Source of the DNA: Cololabis saira
Lineage: Eukaryota > Chordata > Actinopteri > Beloniformes > Belonidae
DNA: 64,000 nt
Reading direction: 5' to 3'
Assembly (NCBI RefSeq): GCF_033807715.1
Contig: NC_084599.1
Span: forward strand, 13,455,125-13,519,124
The notes under the pieces are model-generated. The model had not been told where the DNA came from. It did not search any database and saw only the letters and a list, made by a program, of their open reading frames with translations. The position numbers and the translations under genes were made by a program. This document shows, one piece after another, positions 1 to 12,900 of this stretch. The first letter of the stretch is position 1. Every line of letters starts with the position of its first letter.

Positions 1-3000
1 CTACGTTGCTTAATTGACCAAATTACCACAGGAAATGCATATATGATTTTCACAGTCAGTGCACATCATGACTCAATGTATAATGATTGTAATTGTTTTG
101 AATCAGAGCATATGTGCATGCATGTTGGAGGATTTCAGGTGATGGGGATAGAGGCACATGATACATTACAATATGTGTCTGGCTGAGTGAGCAGATCATA
201 CGTTAAGTGCTGCTCATGCATTTTCTCAGGGGATTTCAGCTGTCACACTTCCCCTGAGGGGGCTGGAGACGCACTGGTGCACACAACAACGCCACAGAAG
301 ATGCACTCTGTGGTTGAAGCAGAAGGTAGTGCGTCCTTTCTTTATTGTATCGTACACTGAATGCACATAGTGTACTTTTGTTTGATACCAAAGGATCATG
401 AATTGCTTAGATTACACTTAGATTTTAAAGTGTGTCCTAGATATTTCGTAAGTCTAGAAAATCACAGCTCGGAGGACAAACATCTTAATAGTTGTTTGTC
501 ACATGTTAGAAATGGTGTCTGCAGTTGTTTAAGATCTGAGCTCATGAAACCTAAAGACTTGTTATAGTGTTGCATCAGCACTTATTGTTTTTTTTTCCCC
601 CACAACTTGTATTTTAACTGAGCCAGAACATATTTTGTTGACTGACGATAACAGCGTAGAGTATGTGCAAACTCAATATTTGTCTGGACAAATTATGTCA
701 GCGCACCTGAGCAAAAGTCATTGTTTCTGAACTGCTCAACTGAAGTTGCATTCAGTTGGCAAGAACACTAAAAACTGCCCTCGTTCCAGCTCCACAACTG
801 TTATAAAAAATAAACCTCTATAAAGTAGAAACATTGATAGTCCCACGCCCCTACCAGGAAGAAAAAAAAAACCTCACTGGTCCCTTTGTTAAGTTGAATA
901 AAGTGACATATTTCAGCAGCAAGCTATGCACACTTTGCTTTTTAGATTTTTAAATCTGAGCTGCAGTTCTTTTTGCCAAATCTTGATTTATTGGCTGCTT
1001 TCATCTGTCTTTGATATGATCACACAGGTTCATGTGATAGCGTTCCTGTTTTTCAGTGGGCCACCGGTTCTGCTGAGACTTGCTTGTGTGTGTCTTTGTC
1101 AGTGTCTCTGCGTGTGTATGTTTTGAGGAGTGCTTTTACACTTAAACAAACAGGTCCGAGTAATGATGAATGATTTGTCAGGAAAGAGGCAAGAATCTTA
1201 TTTTACAGGTATTTCAATCTCATGTTGGCGTTGGTTTGTTGTCTTTAATTTTGATGTGGGCGGATTACAAAGAGTTTGCTTATATTTGGACTTTATTTAT
1301 CTCAACTTGTAGCAGGGTTGTGTCATTTCTATGCAAACCGCCCCGAGGGCATTTGTTATTAATTTTAACAACACAAATTAACTGAACTGAGTTACATTTC
1401 ATGCATTGATGACCGTTAGTTGTCTCATGGCTCACTTGTAATAATGCAAGTCTGGGCAGGCTTGGAAATCTTTCACATGCATGTTTTTGCAGGATTGCTT
1501 TCAGCTAAGTGCAACTCCCATGCACGTCAAAATAAAAGATGGTAACCTGCTGTCATTATTATTTTTTTTTTATAGCAAATCTGAGCTTGCATAAATATAA
1601 CCTGCTGCTGAACCTGGTTGTTTTCCAGTGAATGTTTCACAACAGAGCTTGTAGCACACCAAGTGTCAGAGGTGAGGTGAACACCCTCCCACAACAGGCT
1701 TCCTGTTTAGACCCCGTGATGGAATATATTTGTCTGAGCCAGCTCGCCAGCCGGCCTGCTGGCAGGCTGGAAGGTCATACTGGGAAAAGAGGTAAAAAGC
1801 CAGTGACTGGACCACACGTTAAACCTAAAGATCAGTCTGCCATGCAGGTGAATCATTAACAGCCTCACCCGTACACCACAGTCATGCTTTGAGGACATTT
1901 GAACGTGTCCCTCACTCCAGATGTGTGACTGTTCACCAAGTTTTTCTGGATAGGTTGTGCCCTACTGGGATGACAACAACAGCATGCATGTCCGTGCACG
2001 CTTCTTAGACCGTTGTGTGGAGTTTTACTTTGTAAACAGCTCGTACTGTAGTTGCACTGACAATCTGCGGTAGGGTTTTGTAGATAAGGCTCCTGAACTG
2101 GCTATAAATATCATCACGCTTCAAGTGTTTGGAGATGCAGCTGCAGGGCTTCTTGAGCTATCGGTTCATGTGAGACTGAACACACAGTTGTTCACTGTTC
2201 ATGTTGCGCTGCTTGATGAGTAAAATCTCACCAGCAGCCACAGTGGGAAGCTGCATGCTGACATTTAGATGTAGATGAATGGAGGTGGAAGGACACATCT
2301 TTAGTCACTGCTGTTGTTTGAAATTTAGCTTTAAAGACAAACAAAGAGCCTTTCAACACTGCTGTGTTTCCAGCTGTTGTAAACGTTGAATGGAATTGTT
2401 CAAAACTGCCCTGAGTTCATTGACGCTCCTTCAGCAGGTTTTGCTGGCTGTACTGGAATCGCTGTTGATCCCTATAACAACAAAGACAAACCGATTTCAA
2501 GCCTCAGTATCTCAGTGACTCAGAACTTGGGGGAGTGCACCTAAAAGTATATCCCCATTTTGGTCACTAAGGCTTCAAAAAACAACGTGAATCAACATGA
2601 CAGGAAGAACAGAGAAATCAGACTTTAGCATGGAGACAGAATGAAAACATGCCACTTTGTGATAAGGGGTGGGTTCCTGTGTGTTAATAAATCATTAACA
2701 TTGTAGGATAGATGTTAGTCCATCTCCTCTGCTCATGTCCACTGGCTTTTATTCATGGCTGGGATTAATAAAGGTGTGCCATTAATAACAAAGAAACATT
2801 AATAACTGTAATTTGCCCTCAGGTCTTACATTATTAATTGTAGTAAGCCATTAAGTCTGGCGAAGAGGCTTGATTCATGAGGTAAAAGGTCAAGTAGTGC
2901 ATGGGTGGGCCCTTCCTATTAATTAGAAAACAAAAGGGAAAGGAAGAAGATTTGCACTTGCACCAATGCGTCGCACATGAAACGCTTGATGTTCAAAGAA

Positions 3001-3759
3001 TAAAATGACATCTTTGCAGACTTGCGCAACAATAATAAATAAATAAGAAATAAGAGGATGGAGGAAAAGTCCATAAATATGTTATATTTCAATCTTAATG
3101 CTCATGTTTGAAATATTTGCTCATGTTTCTGCTCGTCTGTGTTGTCTGCTGGACCAGGATGAAAAAACTTTAATCAGTTAAGGTAAAACATGCAAACAAA
3201 CCAGCTAAAAAAAAAACCCCACCTATGACCGAAAGCTGAGGTGAATTCAAAAAACAAAAACTAACAGTATCTCATATGTAATTAACATTGTCAGATGGAC
3301 CAACAAGAAAAAATGTTACAAAGCATTGCATTTGTTTTTAGCTGTCTCAGAAATTACAGTTGTTTCCAAGTGTGTTGGCTAGCTGTTTTTATCTTTTCCT
3401 ATTAGGAAGTACAATTCAAATAACTCATTTGTTGCCCACCTGACCCGTGCCAAGCAAAACACCAATAAAAGTAGCAACTTGCTGTTTCAGAGAGTGACGC
3501 CTGCAGCAGGTAGTCGACCTTAACCAACACAACATTGATCTGAGGCAAGATTTGTAGTCATCCATTAAAACCTTCTTTTCCTCAGTTTTCATTACATTAA
3601 TAAAAACCTTTTTTTTTTTTTCTTTAGAGTTTAAACCTTCTTATCTAAATGTGGAAAAATGTTTATCAAGCTTTTTAGAATAATATAATTTGGGTGTCTT
3701 TAAAATGTAGATGTGTAGATGTGTTTGAGGTGTCATGCATGTTCAAGGCTTGAAAGGTG

Positions 3760-3835
3760 AAAGTACACGTTTAGTCAAATCTGAGCTCTTAATACAGAAA
3801 GTACACGTTTAGTCAAATCTGAGCTCTTAATACAG
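3760..3835. repeat. Perfect 38-bp tandem duplication
   Basis: A 38-bp unit beginning AAAGTACACGTTTAG and ending CTTAATACAG occurs twice head to tail (3760-3797 and 3798-3835) with no difference. It is a local duplication in noncoding DNA. The lack of divergence suggests it is recent or copy-number variable. Confidence 0.9.
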
Positions 3836-5139
3836 ATGAATATATTTAAAAGGAGAAGAAGCTAAAGTTGCTTTTCTGGTTGCACGGTTTCTAACTTTAC
3901 TTGTCGGTGGCATTGATGTTGCGGTTGTGTGGCAACGTTTTATAAATAAAAGTGCAGCATTTGATTGGCTGGTGATCAAAATCAAGTAATTGTGGAGCAG
4001 CGGCGTAAAGAACTGAACTGGCAAACACATCATCCACAGCAACCATCCAGAGTCATGCTGGTAAACTCAACTGTGGACATTTTCATTGTTGCCACAATAA
4101 GAAAAAAGGACCTGCAGAAGTTAAAATGAAAACAAATATTTTTGTCTATATTTGTTGATTATGGGACGAGGGGAAAAAAACAAAATTTTTCCAGACTAGA
4201 GCCAAGAGTGGTTAATCTTTTTCTTTTAATACGATTGACAAAAATGACATTCTGAGTTAAAACAGTCTAACATCAAATTGTAACAGTTGTTATAGTTACT
4301 ATAAATTAAGGTCAACTCAGAAAGAAATGTGGAACTGATCAAATTAATGGATTGGTTTCAGTGTCACACCATAACCAATGTATTTATTTGCTACAGTATG
4401 TGGTTGACATCAGTACTGAATCGTGGTTATTGTAGTAGCAGTGCCGGTTCATGTTTTCAAGATGTCCCCGTTCAAAAAGACTGAATATTTACTGAATTTT
4501 TATTCTCATTGTGACTTAGAGCAAAAACTTTAGGGCTGCTTTGGTTGAGACGATCTGTGTTTGACTGAAATCTTCAGCTGTGGATCCCTTCTCACACGTG
4601 TCATTGTGTGAGCATGTGTGTGGATAGACGGAGCAGGAGAAAAGTGAGAGGGATTCCTGCATACTTGTCTATTATTGCAGCTATACAAACCTGTCTACTC
4701 TGTTTGTAGCTATACGTCAAAAGCAACTTTTAGTTCTTCCAGTCAGCTGTGACGCTGAACCTGCCAGCTGCCTGAGGGGGAGCAAGCATGCACGACATCG
4801 CCGCTCTGACAACAGACGAGCAGTCTTACACATGCACCAGCTCGCCCCGCTGTGTCAGGCAGCAGCAGCAGGGTGGGAGGAGGGTTGGTAGGTGTAAAGT
4901 GTGTTTTCTAGAGGGAGGGTGTTGGGAAGCCCAGGGGAACGAGCTGCCTTTCGTGGAAACTTGGAGGTTGTGATTATGGTTTCTGTCAACAGACGAGGAC
5001 TCTGCGGTTATTCTTCAAAAGAGGCTGCTCTGTAAAATGTGCTGTATATTCTCCCCGGGAACTAAAATCGAAATAACGTTTGCAAACCCATCGTGTGGCG
5101 CTTCTGCTTCTGAGTACACCAAGCACAAGAAAAGTACAC

Positions 5140-5151
<12 letters not shown>

Positions 5152-5180
<29 letters not shown>
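5152..5180. repeat. (AT)n microsatellite
   Basis: An uninterrupted AT run of about 29 bases follows a short A run. It inflates a spurious minus-strand open frame that spans it. Confidence 0.9.
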
Positions 5181-6166
5181 CTCTCTGTGCCTGCCCTCAA
5201 GTGAGCTTCGTGTGTTATTTTGAGATGAAGCACCTTGATGAATTTTGAATAAGGTCGCTCAGTTATTCCCAAAGACACAAACTCACCAAAGAAAGGGTGA
5301 CACTCAGTGAAACAGTGAATGACCGGGATGTGCGTGCATGCCCACACCTGCACTGATCCCCCCCTCTGCTGCTCAAACCCTGCCGAGCCCAGAGGAAGCA
5401 GGTTCTTATCAGGGAGGAGAACAGGAAGACTCTGAGAGGGGGTGATGGGAAGCATGGCTCTCTGCAGACTTTCATTCAGCATCAGCTTCCTTTTTAAGAT
5501 TTACTGCAATGATTTGTCATAACTCTAGCTGAATATGATGCTCAACCTACTGTATCCGGGGCATCAAGTTATATTTGTTCCTGGATGGTGGATGTCCTCT
5601 TTGTTTCTGACAAATAAACAGATAGAATAGACAAATGGAAAGAGAAGAAGTGTAGAAGGCAAACCAGCTGCCTTTTATTACTTTTTCAGTGGAGGGTATC
5701 TGTGATTTGCAACGTCAGTATTAAAGTAAGGCTTTCAATTTCATTCCTGTCTTTGATTATTTCATAGATGTTTCTCATATCGTTCCCAGAACCATGAAAA
5801 TGATCTCCTCCGGCATTCCTCATCACTAGCCGGGCAGCATGGCTCCTGCTCCTCCTTCCAGAGAGGACACCAGCAGCTCATTAGCTCTGCGCTGGAGGCT
5901 AACGCCGACATAAATAACCACCAACTTCTAACTGAACTGAATCAGGCTAAGCCGCACTCCTCTACATCTAAGCAAATCCCCTTCGGATCTGTGTGAATGA
6001 ACAGGACTCGCCGTGGCGGAGCAGCGCATGTCCAGGAGTGTCACATTGCTTCGGTGTGGCATATGGAGTGAAACTTTGGACCATGTTCTGGCTCTGATCT
6101 GGTGCTCAGGTGGCGGAGCTGGACCGTGCGGCTCCTCCACACCTCGACAAGCTTGGACTCTGAGCC

Positions 6167-8491
6167 ATGTCTCTTCTGTCGGCACTAAGCATCGTCTGTG
6201 GATTGATGCTCCATGTTTGTTTCAGTTCCCTTCATACTCACTATTGCGCCCCACGTAAGACCGTCCCCTACCAGAGTAAGTCGCAGCCATATCCTTGTCA
6301 CATTCCCGGACCTGTACAGTACTGGCAAAGTTGCCATAGTTTAACATGATGCATGTGTTTTAACTCACCATATACAATGATGTAGCTCGTTTTTATTCTT
6401 TTACATGGCTGGAAGAGCATGAAAAACACAGTGCAATGATGGATCTTTTTCTGAGTAGATGACCTGAAGTCGTTCAGAGAAGACGGGATCTTCAATTACT
6501 CAACTATGCTGATCAGAGATGACCTGGGCGTGTTGCTGCTGGGAGCAAGGGAGGCCATCTATGCTCTGGACGTAAACAACATCTCTGAAAAAAAGTCTGC
6601 GGTAAGAACCTGTTGAGTCGCGTTCATCTGTCAAACCTTCAGTTTGAATAAAACAACAGCGTGCAGATCTGTTGGACATTAACAGCCCGACTGTAAAACA
6701 TGTTGCTGCTGCCACCGTTTTGCTTTTACTGCTTGATGTAGGTGCTAGAAAGTTACAGCTTTATTGCACTTTATATTCCTCTGCCGTAGCTGATCAAAGG
6801 CTGGACCTGGCGTGAGTAGGAGGAGGTTGTGAATCCCAACGGTTTTCGGTCAGACTTTGATACCCTTTGATACCCTTAGGTAGATTTGTGTTGCAGTGGA
6901 TGAGAGGCGATTTTAAAACATAATATTAACGTACATTTTATTCTTAGAATAAAGCCAGAGTACAAGAATAACCTCAATATCTGATTGGAAGAGTTTGAGA
7001 GGTCCTTCAAAGTAAATAGATGCTGTTTTTACAAAAAAAATTAAAAAGGAGGAGAAAAAAATCACACTGCTGTGTGACAAAATTTATTATTTTTCCTTTG
7101 ACATCTTTGTGGTGGAGCCAAACTGATCAATTAGCAAGAACAAGATGAAATAATAATAGCAAAAAAACTTTTTCATTCCCATAAAATGGGTTTAACAGAC
7201 AAAACTTATAAATATGATCAAATAAAAAAGGTTTTACTTCAGGAATTAAGTTAATAAATAACTGCAACTACCACAAACTTTTCTCTGTTTTGAATTTTAA
7301 TTTAAAGATTTAAAAGTTTCCAGCTGTTCTCAAGCCAGACGGCTAACTACCGGTAATCAATTTAACTATCCATCTAACTAATCGAACTGCCACATGAAAA
7401 GGATTTTTATCTTGTACTTCTGAAATACAAACTAAAGTAAGATGATGTTGAGAAAATATGAAACGTACTCCATTTCAACTTTTTTTTTTTTTTTTTTGCA
7501 TTTTAGGGCTGTAACACATTTTTTGTCTTTTTTTTTTTTTTTTTAAAGGAAAGTAAAGCTTTGACAACTTTATAATGCTTCCGTTTCATCTCACAACACT
7601 TAAAGGTTTTCTGGTATTGTGGATGCAGCGTGATGACACATTTAATGTAGTTTGTACTGTTCTTTATGCAAAGTAACCATAAGTCATGCCTTAAGCCATA
7701 AAAGAAAAATCCGAGCCCGGTCCGGTCCAACTTCAGTTTAATCCAAATGACGCGGCTGACACATAAATCATCTCAAAGCATATATGTTCATGCCATGTTT
7801 CAAAAATGTAACATTCATGGAGATCTTACACCGCTTCTTTTATAATTACCTGATAGCTAAATTACCTGATAGCTAAATTAAAAAACGTAGCTTATATGTT
7901 TATAATCTAGTTTTGGTACTTTATATCCAAAGTTATTTAAAGGGAAATCAATGAAATTTACATTAACAACTGAACAGTTAAAGTGAAAAGCCCCTTGCCG
8001 ATAGTGTTTATGATAAACGGTCTCTGCTAACAGAGTCAGGCCCATTCCATCATCTACAGATTTGCATGGTACTAGCAGCTTGTGAATATGAAGAGGGAGT
8101 GTTAACTGTGGTTCATCTGTCAGAAAGCTCTCAGCTCTCAGCAATAGAGGGTTTGCCATTCTCTGTCTGACCTGGCTTTCACTGAACAAAACATTCTTGT
8201 AGAACACTCTTCTCTGGGTGAATTTTTGCCAGATGATGATTGAAGCTGGAAGTTGTCCCCTTCATCTTCTCAATGGTTGTAATACAGATGGAAGATTATA
8301 TTGTACATTTTCTGCTACAACCCAGGAAATGAGTAAAAGCAAAGAGGACCATCTTGCAGACGCTTTCTCCAAGCACTGTAGTGCCACTAGATTGTTCCTG
8401 AACAAGATACACGTATGACATGAGCTGACGCATGTGGGAATGTGCTTTAAAACAAATGTAGATATTATCCACATTAACCAAATCATTATAT

Positions 8492-8539
<48 letters not shown>

Positions 8540-9929
8540 CTCCCCACATCTCCTCCACCAAGGACACCAGAGGTGAGCGAGCAACACTAGTTTCTTCTTT
8601 CTCTGTCTTGGCTTTTGAAATGTTAGGAAAATATGTTTTTCCATTGACTTGCTGATGTCCTTGGAAAATATTTAATCTTGAGGGTGCAGTCATTCTTTTC
8701 AGGAACCTTGCCTTTTAAGCATTCCACTGATTTTTATCACGCATTTGTTGACTGAGTGAAGAAACTCTTGGAAGTTGTACTTCTACCAAACATTCAGTAC
8801 GCTCTGGATTCTGAAAGTTCAGTACGCAGTTATACCGTCTTAAAGGGCACCTGTGTTTCATGGCTAGAGGTTATGGTCACATTTATTAATTTAGCACATT
8901 TAAAAACAACCAAAGCAGAAGAAGAGATGACTGATCTAAATGGACTTAAAGCATTACAATAATCCAGTGGCATAGTTATGGTTTTCTAAGTTTGGCTTTA
9001 CTTGGGCCAACAGCTGTAACTGGAAGAAGATAGGATGTCAAAGGAACTGATCTCTTTATCAAATTTAAATGTGCTGCCAAAAATCACACCCACATTTTCT
9101 TTCCAAACGGGTGAATAGACGAGTCCCAAAGTGACACGAGTGGCAGCACAGTCTTTGACTTGACCTGAACGAGCAAACGCGCCCAAACACCACAATGTTC
9201 ATCTTTCTTTTAGTGAGACAGATGTCAAATCCAACCTGTTTTTTACTTCATCAAACACTGCAAACATCACTCCTTTTCAACCAAAATATTTTCTTCTTTC
9301 AACAACACACGTTTATTAACAAATGAAATAACCCTGATGGGGTAAAAAGAAATAATGAAATAGCTTGGGTTCGTACCGTAGGCGAAGAAATAAAGTCAGA
9401 ATACATTTTTGTTGTTGGGATTAGGGCTGGGCGATATGGACCAAAAGTCATATCTCGATATTTTCTAGCTGAATGGCGATACTCAATATATATCTTGATA
9501 TTTTTTCTGTGCCTTAATTGGGGTTTCCCCCAAAGCATTATAGCATAGCATCTCTGTTAGCTTCATTTTTTTCTGAGGCAAACCCTTAAAAAAACAGTCA
9601 GTTTTAATACAAAGCCTCGTGCCAAATGTCACACAGGTTCCTTTATTAACAGAGGTCTGCACAATATCAAAATGTATAAAACAAATGAAATAAAAATAAA
9701 CTGGCTGCATATATAGAATAAAAATGCTTCTTGAATAAAATAAAACAAATATCCCTTTCCTGCATAGCAATTAAATTAAAATACACTGTGCAATTAATAC
9801 AATGTAGACAGTAACAGGCAGACTTTTCCACTGATGTTGACAGTTGTGCAAATAACAAAACATTTGTGAAAATCTCAAATAAAACATTCAAGTCAATTTG
9901 TCACAAAATAAGCTATATCAAAATCGTAA

Positions 9930-9962
<33 letters not shown>

Positions 9963-12900
9963 TTTTAATAATCGATATAAACGATATTGTCTCGTACCAT
10001 ATCGCGTTTCAAAATATATCGATATATATTAAAATCTCGATATATCGCCCAGCCCTAGTTGGGATTGTCCATATTGTTACAACTTGTTTATGATTTGTGG
10101 TTGTCAACCCATTAATTGGATTATTATGTTGTGTAGGCTCAGCGATGTGCTTATCTTCTGGAGTTAAGACGTCCGGTTCAGATTACATGATTGATTGGCA
10201 GCAGATTGTCACGATACAAGATTGTTATGAAGACTCATTTGTATTCTGATTAAACATTATATTCTTTTTTGTATAATGCATTTTGGGTCACATCGTCAGT
10301 CTGTTTAGCCCCCTTCTCCCTCAATTCCTACATATTTTCACAATGAATGAATGAAGGATGATTATACTGGCCTCAACGCTTATACTGGTATGTTGTTGAT
10401 GCAGCATAGTTGAAGATGTAGCAGTGTCCCAGCTGACGGGTAATCCTCTCTGGAGTGCATTGATGGGTCTTTTTCTTAGATAAACATCATACTAGCCAGA
10501 GTCTAAATGGACTACCTCTGTAGGGTTGCAACATTATTCCCGTGTGCTCTGACAAGACATTTTTGTTTCTACTGATGTAGGTATATTGGCGAGTGACGGA
10601 GGAGAAGCAGAGGGAATGCACATACAAGGGTAAACATGCAGAGGTTTGTGTAATTTCTTTCTAAACACAGCAGAGCACTTTACTTGCAGGATGTGAAGGC
10701 AGCCTTTTAAAGGTGACCGTCAACTCCAAACCATCTACTTCCTCAGGGAATTTCTCTCTGCACAGTTTGTTAATCACTTATCTGGGATTTATTTATTTAT
10801 TTGTCTTCTTTTCCGAGTCTTTACGTAGAGTTCATTTGGGCCTTTTGGTTGTAGCTTTGTACCAAATGATCAAATAAAGGCCTGACAGGCAGAGAAAGCA
10901 TGTGCACATCCTTGACCCTCCGGCCTGCAGCTCAGCCTCGAGCAGCCTCGGCCGTCACTCCGTGTGTGTGGCATGTTTGTGTTTTTGCGACTGAACTAAC
11001 AAAACTCTGACCTTGGCATTCTCTCTGCTGGATCGTTTTGCAGGTGGAATGCCGAAACTACATCAGAACCCTGCACAGTGTGAACGACACTACAGTTTAC
11101 GTGTGTGGCACGAATGCTTTTAGTCCAACCTGCGATTATATGGTAAGTTATATGACATGTTGTGTTGGCAATGAGAACATTTTTCTTTTGGAAGAAGAAA
11201 AAAACTCTTGAAAATAGGGAAAGCTTTGAACCACTTGAATTAATACTGGTCATGCTTTAAGGTTAAACAAGGACATTATACTTATTATTCCTATTGTCAA
11301 TAAACTACATGAAAAGACAAGTATTTTCCTTGCTGCTTCACCCCATTAGACAATTCTGACTCCCTGAAATACTTGTGCAGATTCCTTGACGGTCCTTAAG
11401 ATTTTTTTTTTCTTAGGATGTTTTTCTTTTTTTAAATTATGGTTAAGTTTTTTCCAAAGGCACACAGATTGCAACAGCTGAGCACTGTACATCTTTGCAA
11501 ATCCCACTCAAACAGGAGAAAAGGATGCGTTACCGGCAGACTAATTGATACGCATTTAGTGCTGTAGTAAATATTTACAGCATGAAGTGCAGGTAAGGTG
11601 AGACTTGCCTAAAATAACTACAGCACTCGTGCTTATATTAATCCAGTAACATTTGACCCAGTGCAACAGTATGATTTCACCCACTCACTCCATCTATATT
11701 TAGCAGTTTTTGTAACTGTGATACCGAGAAATAAAAACCTACCAGACCTCCGAAACACGGACGACACACTTTGTGCTAGCGTCATTAACTCATTTTAACT
11801 TTTGGACTTTCGTAATTTAATAGTAATACGATGCAACTGTCACTCTTGTATCAAGTTTATTTTGGCAGGAGACTTAAATTTCAGAGGACTGAAACCACCC
11901 ATGCAGCTGAACCCCCTCAACTGCTCATTTGTTTCTGTCCAAACCTTCAGAGCCAAACAACCAATTTTTAAATAAAATAAATGAATAAATATTTATTTAA
12001 AAAACAATGTTTAGTTTAACTAATGTTCAATTGACAAGAAAAGCATGTGAATACCATGGAATTGACTGGTTTTCTGCATTCATTTTCCATAAAATTGGAT
12101 TTAATCTTAGTCTACGTCGCTTTAATTGATAAGCACAATGTGCTGAAGATGGCACAGAATTACAATTTCCCACGTCTTTTTATTAAACTCATTTTAAACA
12201 TTCACAGTGCTGGTGGAAAATGTACTGCAAGTTAATACTTGGTGTTAACACCTGTCAGATTTCTTTGACAGCAGTGATGTCCAGCGAGTTGCTTTGGTAG
12301 ATGTGGGTCGGATCAGGAGGAATTGGTTACAGTTTCTCTTAACAGAACTGAATCATTTCAGACACATTCATCTTTGATTTCATGTGAACAAAATCTCTGA
12401 TCAGAGGTTGAGGTTTCAGCTGTGATTGGGCCACTCGAAGAGGCTGTTTATTTTTTTCTAAAGCCATTCTGTGGTGGATTTACTTCCCCCCTTAGGGCCA
12501 TTGTCCTGCTGCATCACCCAGCTCTAATCAGCTTCATCTTATGTGTGATGGCTAATGGTCCCGACCCTGGGGCAGTAAAACAAGTCATGATGCTCCCGCT
12601 ACATAACTTCACTACACTTCATCAGCATTACTACATTGTGTTTGTTTATTCCAGCGACTCTGCGCAAGATGGCACATTAATGCAGAAAAACCAGGCACCA
12701 TATTTCTTCTGTGCACCTTGTTTCTGGAAGATGCTTTTTTTCTTTAACTTTTTTATTTAAACTAGGAATGAACTGAGGTGTGGAGGCCTCATTTCCTCTA
12801 TAAGTGGGTAAAAGAACAAAAAAAAAAAAAAGATGAGCACTGTTATTACAATAAAAACTGACACAATCAATAATAAAAAATCCATCAACAATAATTGGAG

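Larger units (their letters stand above)
1..6166. other. Noncoding flank and 5' region upstream of the class 4 semaphorin
   Basis: No conserved protein-coding exon is recognised here. All open frames are short, lack family motifs, and several run through simple repeats. The part just before 6167 is probably semaphorin 5' untranslated sequence or its last upstream noncoding exon; I cannot place the transcription start. A 38-bp tandem duplication and an AT dinucleotide run are the only clear structures and are listed separately. Confidence 0.5.

Noticed and set aside
5015..5482. 155-codon minus-strand open frame upstream of the semaphorin
   Set aside because: It runs through an AT microsatellite (Ile-Tyr repeat), has no family motif and no sign of splicing.
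6251..6275. Alternative semaphorin exon 1 donor at CACGTAAGA
   Set aside because: Using the donor at 6276 (AGTAAG after CCAGA) gives a clean frame into exon 2; the earlier site would break it.
12422..12760. 112-codon open frame in a semaphorin intron
   Set aside because: Lies in a decayed interspersed repeat, with no protein signature.
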